Of a stretch of DNA of 41,549 nt, positions 1-11,210 are shown piece after piece. The position numbers and the translations under genes are program-made. The DNA is from Chromera velia. Its lineage: Eukaryota; Sar; Chromeraceae. The notes beneath the pieces are model-generated. The model did no database searches. It had not been told where the DNA came from and saw only the letters and a program-made list of their open reading frames with translations. The DNA is taken from the NCBI GenBank assembly GCA_018398765.1, contig JAHBMJ010005204.1:7309-48857 (forward strand), read 5' to 3'. Every line of letters begins with the position of its first letter. Position 1 is the stretch's first letter.

Positions 1-539
1 GGGGGGGGGAGAGAGAGAAAGGATTAAAAGTGGAGGAGAGCGCAGGGCTGGAAGAAGGTTTGGGAATAAGCGGAAAGAGGGGGGGGGCGCAAGAAAGGGA
101 CAGCCAGGAGAGATGCAAGGCAGGCAACTCCACTCGAAGAGAAAAGAGAGGGGGTGGGGCGGGACGAGGAACGGGGAAAAGCTTCTCCGAGAATCAAGAA
201 AGGCAAGAAGCTTTCAGGGAAGCCAAAAGAGAATGAAGGATTCAATTTCCCATGGACAAAGACTTTCGTCTCTGCTTGTCTTCTCCACCCCCTTCCCCCA
301 CCCGCACACACACCCGACCCGAACAAGTGCATGAACTGTCACAACTCTTCAAGGCAGAACAGAGAGAATGTAGGAAGCAGCGCATTTCTGTCTGTTCCCT
401 CTCCCTTTTGCGTACCTGTTAGACCCTTGTTGTGGTGCCTGCTGTTGATTTCTGAAGCATCCCAGCACCCCATTCAAGAACCCCCCTCCCTTCTTCCGTT
501 GGTCGGATGACGGGCTTGTTGACCCTTTTCCCCCTGCAG

Positions 540-735
540 CCGCTGCTCTTCCTGAAGAAGAGGATGCCGAGGAGGCTGGCTGCCCTTCTGTTGAGATGGG
601 GCGTCCATCTCTGTCGACCTGTGCCACGAGGGACCTCAATCCCGCCGGCTCAGCATCTGCAGGCAGCAGGGGAAGAAGGAAGACTCGAATGGCGATGGAA
701 CGCACAGGGAACGGACCCGGAGGAGCAGCCGAATG
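540..735 (+). CDS. possible 3' terminal exon of a gene entering from the left
   Basis: A pyrimidine-rich stretch ending in ccctgcag at 539 could be a splice acceptor. Reading from there gives a frame rich in Ala, Glu and Gly (it opens with Ala-Leu-Pro and a run of acidic residues) that closes at a TGA at 733-735. A second acceptor-like site (tattgcag) precedes 787. No family is recognisable and the upstream exons would lie outside the window. A minus-strand reading of the same DNA (349-831) is equally open, so strand and coding status are both uncertain. Confidence 0.2.
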
Positions 736-1427
736 ACTCACCGCCACGGTTTGACATACGTGCCTGTTCTCTTCCCCTATTGCAGACGAGAAGAGAACCA
801 GAACAGCACGTACGACAGGAAAGTCAAGCAACAGTAGAGAGGTATACAGACTGACGTACTCTTCGCTTCAGAACATCATGAAGCAAAGAATTTCATTGGT
901 GACTTAATGACAGGCAGGAATGTGAAAGCGTCCAGGCACCAAGATGCACAAACAGTGGACTGGAGGGGATCAGAGGGACGGAGTCTGGAATACAAGAACC
1001 ATTCAGAGGCAATCGGAGTGAAGGTCAGGATATCCAAAGCACAAAAGAAGACTATACGTCGATCCAACTCGAATTAATGCGGATTCAACCCATACGGTGA
1101 GTGGCCGGGCCACGCCGCGCGCCATGGCAAATCGCCCGCGGCCCCTTGCGGCCGGGTCGGACCCTGCATGCCGGCATGCGGTGCATGCATGGTCCAAACA
1201 CGAAATTTAATTGACATGCGGTGTCTGACCTTTCTCCAAGCATTACTTCCTGATCCTCGATCAATGATTCCTCATGCATGTACCCTGGAGTCAGACGAAG
1301 AAGAGTCACTCATTCCACTGCCGTCACACTTGATGCACGTAAAAAGTCGCGAGAAGTCTGGCCAATGACAGTGGCTATGAGGTTTCATCTGAGTTTGCCG
1401 TATCCACAAACACCACGAAGACTCATG

Positions 1428-1458
<31 letters not shown>

Positions 1459-1596
1459 AAAGACAAGAATGGCAGAATTGCATTCATGGTGAAACGTGAA
1501 ATGAATCATTTTGTGTAGATCAGTTGAGAAGCAGTATGCTTTAACACCAGCCAGCACCCACATTTGGTTTTGCTACTGTCTCTTGCTTCAACGGCG
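736..1596. other. intergenic region upstream of the ROK gene
   Basis: No convincing coding signal. It holds a GC-rich patch at about 1100-1200 with overlapping palindromic words (ccgcgcg, gcatgccggcatgc, gcatgcatg) and a (TA)n tract at 1434-1459. It probably contains the promoter of the ROK-like gene that starts at 1597, but I see no clear TATA or initiator motif. Confidence 0.5.
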
Positions 1597-2241
1597 ATGA
1601 CGGACTGGGAATGTGCGATCGACTTCGGGGGAAGTTCTACAAAATGGGCCATCCGGCTGGCTGGACAGCCGCACTTCCATGCACAGGGCAGAGTAGTGGA
1701 AGCTGACCATGCGGAATTGTGGCAGAACCCGGAGAAGGTGGCTAAGAACCTGGTCACGCTTCTTGTGCAACATGGTGCGACACGAATCAGATCTTTGGGG
1801 ATAAGCGTGTCGGGCACCGTGACTTACGAGACTGATCCTAAGGGATGTTTGGTTGCAAGCGATCGGATGACTGAGCTCATGAGCACAGCAGGTCACGCTC
1901 TCCCTACTCCCAATTTTCCACTTCCTGCGCTGATTCAACCGAGACTCCTGGGCGGTGCTACTGTTTCGATCTGCAATGACGCGGTGGCGTCTGCCATCGG
2001 TGCCGATTCCCTGGTGCCACCCCCTGAGACTCCCTTTTTGGTTCTGACACTTGGAACCTTCCCGGCATTTGCTGTCGTTGACCGAAATCAAGAAGTAAGT
2101 AGGAATACGCACCACATACACAAATGCCATTCAATGTGAGGGGCGCGAGTGACTCCGTTTCTCTGCCCCTTCCTTCCCACTCTTCATCTCTGTTTCTCCA
2201 TTATTTCTCCTTTCTTCCTTTCTTCTTTTCTTCCTTTCTTC

Positions 2242-2324
<83 letters not shown>

Positions 2325-2772
2325 GAGTAGGCCCTGTGTATCTTGTGTGTGTGCATTTGTGTGTGTACTGCCCCAGGGTCTGATCGTCTACAACGTGAAC
2401 GACTGGGGCGCCCAAACCATCGGGACACGAGGAGGGCCCTTGTGCTTGTGGCAGGCGCTGAAAGCTCAGGCTCTGGAAGGATCTGAAGAGAGACGCTCTC
2501 AGAGAGTCGGGAGAGCAATCAGCGTGCTCCTTGAACAGTATTTCCTGCGTTTCCGCTGGCAGCCGAGAACCATTGTTCTGATGGGGGGGAACAGCACCAA
2601 CATAACCGAAGGGAACATTCAGATAGGCTTTCAGGCTACCAACCAGGCCGAGGGGAGGAACAGACCGCTACCGCAGTTGCGCATCCCCTCAGACTACAAC
2701 GAACAGAGCAGAGCCCACCTGAGCGGGGCTTTGCGATTCACTCAAGAGAATGCCAGAATCCGTCTAAACTAA
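1597..2772 (+). CDS. ROK-family sugar kinase-like protein (ASKHA fold), two exons
   Basis: Exons 1597-2094 and 2377-2772, joined in phase 0 by a GTAAGT...CCCCAG intron, give 297 residues, the usual size for a single-domain ROK kinase. Seen: an N-terminal phosphate-1 loop (IDFGGSSTKWAI, near residue 8), the catalytic-type Asn-Asp in CNDAVASAIGA (about residue 128), a TLGT element (about residue 152) where ROK kinases have a Gly-rich phosphate-2 loop, and VLMGGNSTNI near the C terminus, like the adenosine motif. Known ROK members phosphorylate hexoses such as glucose, fructose or N-acetylmannosamine. Odd: the loop after TLGT reads FPAFAVV instead of the usual GTGxGGG, and the Cys-rich zinc motif of many ROK proteins is absent, so activity is doubtful. 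I chose the ATG at 1597 because it sits just before the phosphate loop; an in-frame ATG at 1564 would add 11 residues. The gene is convergent with the membrane protein at 3459-4904. Confidence 0.75.
2243..2322. repeat. compound microsatellite (CT)n(GT)n(GA)n in the ROK intron
   Basis: Three dinucleotide blocks follow directly: CT to about 2264, GT to about 2291, then GA to 2322, within the single intron of the ROK-like gene. The CT and GA blocks are complementary and could pair across the GT block. Confidence 0.95.
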
Positions 2773-3458
2773 AGATCCAGCACAAATCATGGAAGCCTCT
2801 GTATGACCTCAGTCGGGGTTTCTGGACATCATGCCAATTAAGTCCAAGTCATGCACGTAGTATTCAACGCGACTGGATGTGATAGCTAGGTAAAGATCAT
2901 TTCTATTGGAGGTAACTACTAGCTGTAAAAAAGGTCTTCTTATCTACTAGCTGCTGCCTAATGCAGGTTTCAAACTAGATGTATGGGACATTAAACTTGT
3001 CTAGCTGCTGCCCAATACAGGCTTCAAACTAGATGTATGGAACTTAAAAAAAAACTTTAAATTTTATTCAATGCATAGTTTTCGTACATTTATTATTTTT
3101 TTTTTAAAGAGTAAAACTATAGAGTGACGCTCGTCACAGAAAAAGCAAGAGTGCGGTTGCATACAAGTGTGACTCTTCTCAAAGACTTGCCAGGGAGGAT
3201 ATTTTTAAAAATGAATTATAATCGATATTTTTTCAATTTTTCGTTTTTAGAGTTTTTTTTTTTTTTAATGTATTCCCTGCGCCTAGAAGAAAAACCTTCA
3301 TACTCTTTTTTAAAAAGAAAAAGAAAACTCTAGTTCATTCAAATGTTTCACTGTAAAGACCTGTAAAGGTACAAAAACTACCTAGGAAACTACTCCGTGA
3401 AAGATGCCAATGAAACATATTTCTTGATCAGCTATAGTCGATTAGTAAGTGCAAATTT
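2773..3458. other. AT-rich convergent intergenic region with a 54-bp tandem duplication
   Basis: No gene seen. A block of about 45 bp beginning ctagctgctgcc occurs at 2947 and again at 3001 (period 54 bp), both ending in ttcaaactagatgtatgg. Long T and A runs lie at 3091-3110 and 3246-3266. The region separates the 3' ends of the ROK gene and the minus-strand membrane protein and so should hold both polyadenylation signals. Confidence 0.6.
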
Positions 3459-4904
3459 TTACCTCTTCCCGAGCAATGTGCTATACTGTGTGCTAAAAGG
3501 CGGTGGTGAAATGGCGGGTGACCCGGAATCAGGCTCAGAGGGCACATGACAACTGCTCTTGTCGCTTTCTTCCCTTCCCTCCTGCGAGCCTTCTTCGTCT
3601 TGACCGCATTCATCACGACTCGCATGGGCTTCTACCGGTGCACCCCCTTCTGCTTGGATGTCCGCAGCATCTTTTCCAAGACACTGCTCGGCCTGCACGT
3701 CACCTGTGAGGACTTTGGGAGGGGGATTCAGACCATTTAAGTCGGCCTCTCGATCCCTTAGAGAAACGTGAGGAAACCCCGAAAGAGTTTTTGCGGCCTT
3801 CGCAGGCGGTGACTTCGGGCTGGGGTCAGTTGCAGTGACGGAAACTGGATTGATGCGTCTTCTGGTGACTAAATCCTGCATCGTGTCTTTGCAACACACA
3901 AAGCAGCGAGAGAGGATAGACCGAGCTATCCTTCCCCAATCGTCTAGGTTGAAAACTCCAAAAAACTCCAAAACCCCAATCACGAACGCGGAGGTGTTGC
4001 CAATCAGCGATCCCACAGCAATCGCCAGGGGAATCGGTGCCGCGGTTGCAAATGGAAAAATAATGCACTCAAGGACCGTAATGACGGGCTCTCCGGTAAG
4101 CAGCGTATGGTTCGTCTGAACCCTCTGAACTCAAATCAGTTCATCGTTCTCTAAAATCACCACAGTGGGTGGGAGAAGTAGGACAAGGCTGATACAGACG
4201 ATCACATACCCGAATATTTGGCGCTCTTCATTCTCCCCATCCAACGCAAGGATGAATCCCAGAAGAAGATTGAGTGCCAAATCCATGAAGGCCATCAATT
4301 TCAGACACCCAGTCCAAAATACCCGCACAGCCGGACGACGCGGAAAAGTGAGCAGGTCGATCCCCACCACGGAGAACCAAACGATGAAAGCACCGACAAG
4401 AAAAAATTCAGGCGCAGACCCGGTTGTGCTGGTCACCGCAACAAGACTCGCAATAAGCCAACCACGGTGGAGCCAAATGTAAAGGACAGATGTCGGGGCA
4501 CGAAACGGAAAGAGCAGTCCGGGAGTCATCAAAAGAAGACAAACGTGGTAGGTTGCCTCCAGAACTTCCCGTGGCCGGGAGGCCAGACCTTGCGATCCAT
4601 CGCCATCCAATCGCGCCAAAAGGGCGTTAACAACGAAGAAGAACCATTGGATACAATAAAACAGGTAGGGGGTATATCGGTAGAAGGTGATGCCTCGTGT
4701 GCTGAACACATGTCTCCACGAGAGGCTTCGCTCGAAGGGGGCGTAGGCGTGGTAGCCTCCTCTGGATTCTTTGAAGGCACTGTAGGGAAGAAGTCTTTCA
4801 AAAGACCAGACCCTCCCGTTTGGAGGTGTCGGATCTCCTGAAAGTTCCTTCGTCTCCGGGTCCTTCTCTGCGTGGAAAGTTTGAGGAGCGCTCCCTCCGA
4901 TCAT
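3459..4904 (-). pseudogene. polytopic membrane protein split by one in-frame TGA
   Basis: The minus strand reads as one frame from the ATG at 4904 to the stop at 3459 (about 480 residues), broken only by a TGA at 4131-4133. The first part (257 residues) has a soluble N terminus of about 85 residues, then roughly five hydrophobic segments (for example YTPYLFYCIQWFFFVVNALL and IFGYVIVCISLVLLL). After the TGA the same frame continues with further hydrophobic segments (about 4090-3960) and a long polar, acidic C-terminal tail. Both halves look coding. The TGA may mark a pseudogene, an assembly error, or a very short intron: GT...AG pairs giving an in-frame removal of 39 or 48 nt exist, but their donors do not fit the GTNNG pattern of other introns here. 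I do not recognise the family. The 5' end is divergent from the ubiquitin-like gene. Confidence 0.55.
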
Positions 4905-5648
4905 AATTCAAGCAGAATCTTTTTGCTTGGACAGGCGGTACCTCTGTCTGAATTACTTTGGCACCCATGCACTACACAAGGAGGAAGTGGAGGGCAATAT
5001 AGTCAACCGTTCGGAGAACCTTGTTTGACGTCTTTCGGCGGCGTGACCGAGTACCTATATATGCGACTACATGTTTCTACCCAAGATCCAAGGAAGCAGG
5101 TAGGCACGCGTCAGAGTGCACGAGTGTGAAGAATGGTTGGCCACTCTTCATCCTCAGTGGGAAGCAATCGGGGGAGCAAACACAGTGACGCGGCTAACCA
5201 CATGCAGGGGAAAAAAGGTCAGACACGGAAAAATTAAGCATGCATGCATGATGCCGAGGCGACAATGAAGCGAATTGACGCACGCACAGTTTCTTGGAAA
5301 GGATTTCAGATGCCGTGGCCGCGCGCGAAACATCACTAGGTAGATCTATATAGCTATATATTAATAAATTAATTCGACAGAGACGTGCAGCCGTCTCCCG
5401 CCTCAACAATTAACTCTCCTCCTTTGAAAACTGCACTCCCCCCTGAGAGGAACAGACACATGGGTCACCTTATGGACGTCATGACAAGAAAGACCTGTGT
5501 CCAGAAGCTGGACTGGCTCCATGAGATGGGAGAGAAAATCTTTTTCTTCTCCGGACATAGCACTTTGTATATACGTATCTTTTCTCGTCTCGCGAGAGGT
5601 GTTTTTTGTGATGCTGCACACTACTGTATTACTACATGTGCCGAGCAG
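4905..5648. other. divergent intergenic/5' region
   Basis: Lies between the minus-strand membrane protein (start 4904) and the first recognisable exon of the ubiquitin-like gene (5649). It should contain both promoters and the missing 5' exon of the latter, but I could not find an N-terminal ubiquitin-fold exon here. An ORF from 5385 is open into 5649, but its N-terminal part shows no ubiquitin similarity. Confidence 0.4.
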
Positions 5649-6229
5649 GTCAAGGTGAAGATTCAGGAGAGAGAAGGGGTCCCGATAGGAGATCAACGTC
5701 TCATCTTTGCGGGCAAACAGCCAAAGGACAACCAAGCACCAGAGAAGGAGTCCACCCTCCAGGGATCGGGTCTCGCAGCCAATCCTGTCAGTCTCAAAGA
5801 GTAAAAGAGAAAACCCCACTGACCGGAATTTCATGCTTTGTCATGCACGTACCAGTAGCTAGACAGGGAGGGATCTTTCTGCCTGCATTGATCCGCATTT
5901 CCGTTCTGTATATTAATATATACACCTAGATGTATGCTATGTATGTGCTTGCAGGAGAACTCACGGGTCCACCTCCTGGGAGGTCAGCTGCTCTTGGTCG
6001 CTGTCTGCTGAATTCATTTAACTTTCACCCTCTCTGCTCTTCTCAAAGGACTCCACCCTTTCTGTATCTGCGTCGGTGTCAGTCTTCTATCGCGCCTTGT
6101 TGTTTCGTCTCTCTAAGAGACTCTCTTTCTTGCTTTACTTTCTTTCTTTCTTTTTCTTTTTTTTTTCTCTCGTCCTTCCTTCCTTCCTTCCTTCCTTCCT
6201 TCCTTTCCTTTTTCCTTTCTTTCTTTCCT

Positions 6230-6327
<98 letters not shown>

Positions 6328-6896
6328 CTTCTTCCCTTCTTCCCTTCTTCCCTTCTTCCCTTCTTCCCTTCTTCCTTCCTTCCTTCCTTCCTTCCTTCCT
6401 TTCTTTCTTTCTTCCTTCCTTTCTTTCTTCATTCATTCATTCGTTCATTCATTCACTCATTCACTCATTCATTCACTCATTCACTCATTCATTCATTCAT
6501 TCATTCATTCACTCATTCATTCATTCATTCATTCATTCCGTCCTTCCTTCCTTCCTTCCTTCCTTGCAGGAAGTGGATGCGGAGCTGAAGTACTTCCATG
6601 CACTCTCCGCCTGATCTGGTGCCCACGGACAGGTTGGCCGTTCGGGTGCCCTTTTGGGCCCATGCAGTGGTGCACCCACCCTCACGGGGATGCACCCATG
6701 TGTGACCACAGTGTGCTCTCCTGGGCGATCAAGGAGGCCTCGGACGGTCGCGTGGCCCTCCTGAAGAAGGGAATCAAGAAGATTCAGGACTGCGTCGAGG
6801 AACATACGGTGGCGGTCTGCACAGGCTTCTCCCTGAATGACAAGACGTCCAGGATGTCAGTCAAACTTTTTGTGTGTGTTTTTGATTTTCTTTTTC

Positions 6897-6934
<38 letters not shown>

Positions 6935-6981
6935 CTCTCTCCCTCCCCCCCCTCCCCCTCTCTCTGTATGTGTTTGTATGT

Positions 6982-7013
<32 letters not shown>

Positions 7014-7115
7014 GCAAGTGCGTCCTTGTCTGCGTGTTTCAAAAAACTATATTTCTGGTTCATGGTCTTGATAGTTCAGGATTGTGCGCTGCAGACCGAC
7101 GGAGAGGTGGACTGA
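5649..7115 (+). CDS. ubiquitin-like domain gene with Cys/His-rich C-terminal exon, 5'-incomplete
   Basis: Exon 5649-5786 encodes [10 protein letters not shown]...[11 protein letters not shown], a clear match to residues 26-49 of ubiquitin, followed by a divergent stretch with an insertion. A GTCAGT donor at 5787 and an acceptor at 5954 join in phase 0 to 5955-5982 (ENSRVHLLG), equivalent to the last ubiquitin strand. A GTCAGC donor then leads, in matching phase, to 6570-6855 (or 6859): about 95 residues with many Cys and His and then a basic helix ([16 protein letters not shown]). A last short exon at about 7082-7115 would end in TGA. If the GTCAGC donor is skipped the frame stops at 6011, giving a short ubiquitin-like protein. 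No terminal Gly-Gly for conjugation is seen. The first ubiquitin strands are not found, so this may be partial or a pseudogene. The ubiquitin similarity is solid; the joined model is inferred. Confidence 0.45.
6123..6565. repeat. large pyrimidine microsatellite block (TTTC/TTCC/TTCCC/ATTC)n
   Basis: About 440 bp made of successive blocks: TTTC, TTCC, TTTC, TTCCC (6325-6371), TTCC, ATTC/ACTC (6430-6538) and again TTCC to 6565, directly before the acceptor at 6569. The plus strand of 6123-6429 is almost purely pyrimidine. It fills the intron before the Cys/His-rich exon of the ubiquitin-like gene, so its last unit doubles as the polypyrimidine tract. Confidence 0.95.
6900..7012. repeat. (CT)n followed by a 31-base poly-G run
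   Basis: A CT tract at about 6900-6930, short C and T runs, then 31 consecutive G at 6982-7012. Long G runs favour quadruplex formation and are error-prone, so the exact length is unreliable. Confidence 0.9.
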
Positions 7116-8844
7116 CAGGCCGAATCTTTGTTTCTTTCTTTCTTTTTTTGTTTCTTCCTTTCTTTCTTTCTTTCATGCTGCAAGCGCAATTATGTCAACC
7201 TTGAGCGCATTGAGCTGCAAGCGCAATTATGTCAACCTTGAGCGCATTGAGCGACATTGAATGATTGGAGAATTGGCAAAAAAAACAAACCAACGTGTAC
7301 ATAAATTTACAGTTTTCTTTAACAGCCCGTTCATGATAAACGCGTGTGTTTTCTGCCTGTTCCCTCTTTGCCTGTTCATACGCACACGTGCGCAGATGAG
7401 CTCACACTCATTAACTTACGCGTTCATGAGGCGAGGCTTGCCCGGAAGGAGAAAAGAGGGCAATACAACACAGACGGGGAAAATCATGGCGTGATCAAAC
7501 CATTACTGTAGTCTACTATCCTAGCTACTATCCTAAATTACTGTACATTCCTCTAAATTGCTTTAAATTATTTCAAATTACTACCATAATGAATTGAGAG
7601 TTAAATTGCATGAACATTAAAAATTATGATTCCAAAATGTTAAGGCCTCATTTTCAAAATTGGACGTTTCTATCTAGGCGACGCACAGTGGTAAAAAAAA
7701 AAAAAAGAATAGACATATCGAGATTTTTTTTTTCTTTTTTTTTTTTTTAGTCTAGTGGCCAAAAGTCCAAGCAAACTTAGCAAAGGTAGGTTTTGTAGTT
7801 AGATGTGTTTTTGTTACATGTTTGGCACTTCCAATAAAATAATAGAAAAAAAAAATAAAAAAGATTAGGCTTCTTCAATTTTTTTTTTATTTTTTTTTAT
7901 TACTGTGCGTCGCCTAGGTTTCTATAAATTAGAGGAAGATTAGAATAAGATTAGGCTTACTAGGCTATATAATTAATCCTATGAATTAAAGGCTATAATA
8001 GTGAATAGTGATTAGTGGTGCCCTAGAGCACTGAATGAAAGAAGTACACTAGGAAGTACAAGAAATTAAAACTTGAATTTTTGCATGCAAACTGAACGTA
8101 GGCGATTAATTTAGTTTAACATCACTCCTATATTATACACTCTTTTTCATTGGGGGGGGACATTTCAGTCTATATCAGTACCGGCCAGTGGCAAAGATGC
8201 AATTGTACACACATAAGTAAGTATAGAGATAAGGCAGCATACAGTTAAAATGAATTAATATTATGGTTTGCTTTATCAGCGAATTATTGGCAATGTGTCA
8301 AATATAATTGAACAGTTGTCATCATATTGAATTAAACCTTCTTGCTAGCCTTCTTGTCAAATATCATTTATTAATTGAAGCACATGTTTCTATTAAAGCT
8401 TTGTTAGCTTTTGGGCTGGCTGTTGTGACAAACCGTTGACGACCCTACGAAACGATCGATCGACGCTCGGGCGGCTCGGCATTCAGAATTTTATGCGATG
8501 CGAGAAATGGAGGTATGCCACAACATCTTCGACCTGCCAAGTCCGCTTTCTCATCCTCTCCGGGCCTTCATGCATGCAACTGTTCAAGAGCGTTACGTCT
8601 GCTCCACCGTGCGTTTTCCCCCTGTCCTTGAGTTATTCCCTCTCCCCATCTAGCCCCCCACCTTCCGGACTTCCAATCAATCAGAGAACGCTGCAGCGTA
8701 TCTGTTCCTTTCTGACAGTCTGGTGGCTAACGAAAGAAGCACGTCAGATGACTTTTTTACAGGATCCCACCCCCAAAAGTTCTCCTACTCATTTACGTCT
8801 CTAACTCTTTTCCCTATTATCGCTCTCTGCATCTGCTCCCCCGC
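7116..8844. other. AT-rich intergenic region
   Basis: No gene seen. It contains a 37-bp perfect tandem duplication (units starting at 7177 and 7214), the MITE at 7674-7917 and long AT-rich stretches. A short less AT-rich part at 8436-8800 has an open frame without recognisable similarity. It ends at the 3' end of the minus-strand TFIIH p44 gene. Confidence 0.6.
7674..7917. mobile_element. hAT-type MITE, family A (244 bp)
   Basis: Terminal inverted repeats start CTAGGCGACGCACAGT on both ends. The 8-bp target duplication GTTTCTAT flanks the element exactly (7666-7673 and 7918-7925). Inside the left end is a run of 14 A, a spacer of about 20 nt containing GAATAGAC, and a T run. There is no ORF. 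An 8-bp target duplication is the hallmark of the hAT superfamily, and the size and lack of coding fit a non-autonomous MITE. The same termini bound the element at 21913-23471. Confidence 0.9.
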
Positions 8845-9729
8845 CTAGCACCTCTCTAAGCGCACACCCCCCGATGCAAACAGCACCTGTCCTCCACCCG
8901 AACTCCCGACTGCAGGTCCCCTCTTTGCTGTCACACCGCCCCCCGCTGCTGCCAGTGGTCGTCCTCCTTCTGCACCCGCGGTTCCACGTACTGCACTTGC
9001 ACCCGTGCCTCCCCCGTCTGCGCCGTGTCCCGGTCCGCCACCAGAAGCGGGAGGGAGAAGACAGCCTGTGCACTGGTGTATTTCTCTGTGGATGAAGTCG
9101 TCACAAACTCTGGAAGGAAGAGGGGAGACAGCGAGGAGGATCGAACAAAAAAAGAATCGAGAAATACTGGTTGAAAGAAACACAACGGGGATCTCAATTC
9201 GCGAATAGACACATGCAGTTTTCTTCTTTTTTTCTTTTTTCTGCCCTCATGTTCGTCTGTCCGTCCGTCCGTCCGTCCGTCCGTCCGTCCGTCTGTCTGT
9301 CTGTCTGTCTATCTGTCTGCCTTGTCTCAACGAAAGGAGATGCGGCAGGTTCATATAGACAGTAAGTAGACGGAAGACCAGTCCGAGGAGCGAACCTTCG
9401 AGGCTGGTCGATGATTGCCTCGAAAATCAAGAGAAAGCTTCATAGCATTCTTGCATGGATGAAGCAGGCGTGGAACCGCAGGGATGAAAAGCAAAGAAGA
9501 AGGGGAGAAAGAGGAAAAAGAAGAGACACCAGCTAGCTCAGCCAACCGCGCAGAGGCACACACATGCTTACGATCTCTCTCTCTCTCTCTCTCTCTCTCT
9601 CCCATTCCCTCCTTCTCTCTCTCTGTGTGTGTGTGTGTATGTATCTGTCTGTCTCTGTCTCTCTCTGTCCCTGTCTCTGTCTCTCTCTCACACACACACA
9701 AACCACACACACCCACGCACACACATACG

Positions 9730-9799
<70 letters not shown>

Positions 9800-9878
9800 C
9801 ATACATACATATATACACACACATATATTACATATGTATACATACATATATATATATATATATATGCATGTATATAAC

Positions 9879-9909
<31 letters not shown>

Positions 9910-11163
9910 TATATAGGGAGGGAGAAAAGGTGAAGATACACACAGACACACCCACCCACCCACCCACCCGCAGAATATGGTCTTGCACCGAGGACACCTG
10001 CCCGCCCCTGCATGCACTCACATCGACAGAAATGCAGAGGAAAGCATGGGAGGGACTCACGCATTCATGTACTGTGCCTGGAAGTTTCTCCCTTTTAAAC
10101 ACGACTGCGATCGCCAGATAGCAAAAAAAAACCATAGAGAAAAATTGGGTCGGAAACAACTTGTAGAGTGACGGGGGTCGAAAACAACAAAATCTACAAA
10201 CACAACCACCAACATTCGTGGAAAAAAGACACACCTCAGACTCCTCTCCAAATTTGTTTTTCTTGCATGCTCATCAGTCTGTCTGTCTGTCTCTCCATGC
10301 ACAGAAGAAAAAAGACCGTCCAAGTCCGTCGAATGTTGAAGAAACTCGCCTAAGAGACACCCAAAGCATCACCCACCCCCGCCCTGCATTTCTCTCACCA
10401 CTCACCTCCACTGAACGACTGGAAACACCCCCCACACTCATACAGGAGGTCATCAGACTCTTCCCCCCCCGCCTGCACGTCCACTCACGAGGAATAAATC
10501 AAAAAGGCAGACAGATGCAGAATCATTCGAGGACTGAAAAAGCTCCCATGCAGCACAAATCCCATCAGTCAGCTGGTTCTCTCACGATGACTCCAGAGGG
10601 AGAATGAATAAAAAAAAACGCGAGTGAGTTTCCAGGCAGGCAGTTCACAATGCCCTTCACGTTTTCTCATCCCCTGATTCTCTCATGGGTGCAGAATGAA
10701 GGAAGGAAGCAAGAAAGGATGATACCGATGCAGGCGAGAATCTGCCACACGACCATCGTGCCTTCTTGCCTGCCTGCCTGCCCGACTGACTGACTGACGG
10801 GTTCAAAAGGTTCTGGTGGAAAGAGGTGATGATATCCTCTCCCGATGTCGACAGAAGATGCCAAGTGGAGGGTGCAGTGCTGTGAAGGTCAGCAGGGAGA
10901 TGATCGAGAAGTAGCACAGTCAAAAAAGAAAAGGAGAAACACACCACCACTCACTACAATATGAAACTGCCGGAAAGGATAACCGAAGGAACAGAAATGG
11001 ATGGGGAAAATAGGAAAGCACAAAGCACAACAGTGGTGCCGCAAAAAATAGAAGGTTGCGCACTCTTTCGACGAACAAGCCGAGAGGAAAAAGAGAGATG
11101 GACAGCTGGCCTCAGGAACGGAGAGAAACCAGACACAGACGCACGCAAACACACGCACGAGAG

Positions 11164-11210
<47 letters not shown>

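Noticed and set aside
6079-6588. Long open frames on both strands rich in Phe/Leu/Ser or Lys/Glu/Arg
   Set aside because: They are translations of the TTTC/TTCC microsatellite, which has no stop codons in most frames.
8931-9109. Minus-strand frame EFVTTSSTEKYTSAQ from the last p44 exon as an independent gene
   Set aside because: The neighbouring frame gives the p44 zinc motif CDDFIH...CTGC in correct phase, so this frame is a shadow.
9484-10234. Overlapping ORFs on both strands at the CT/CA/TA block
   Set aside because: Microsatellite translations; the only real coding bases here are p44 exon 13 (9968-10007).
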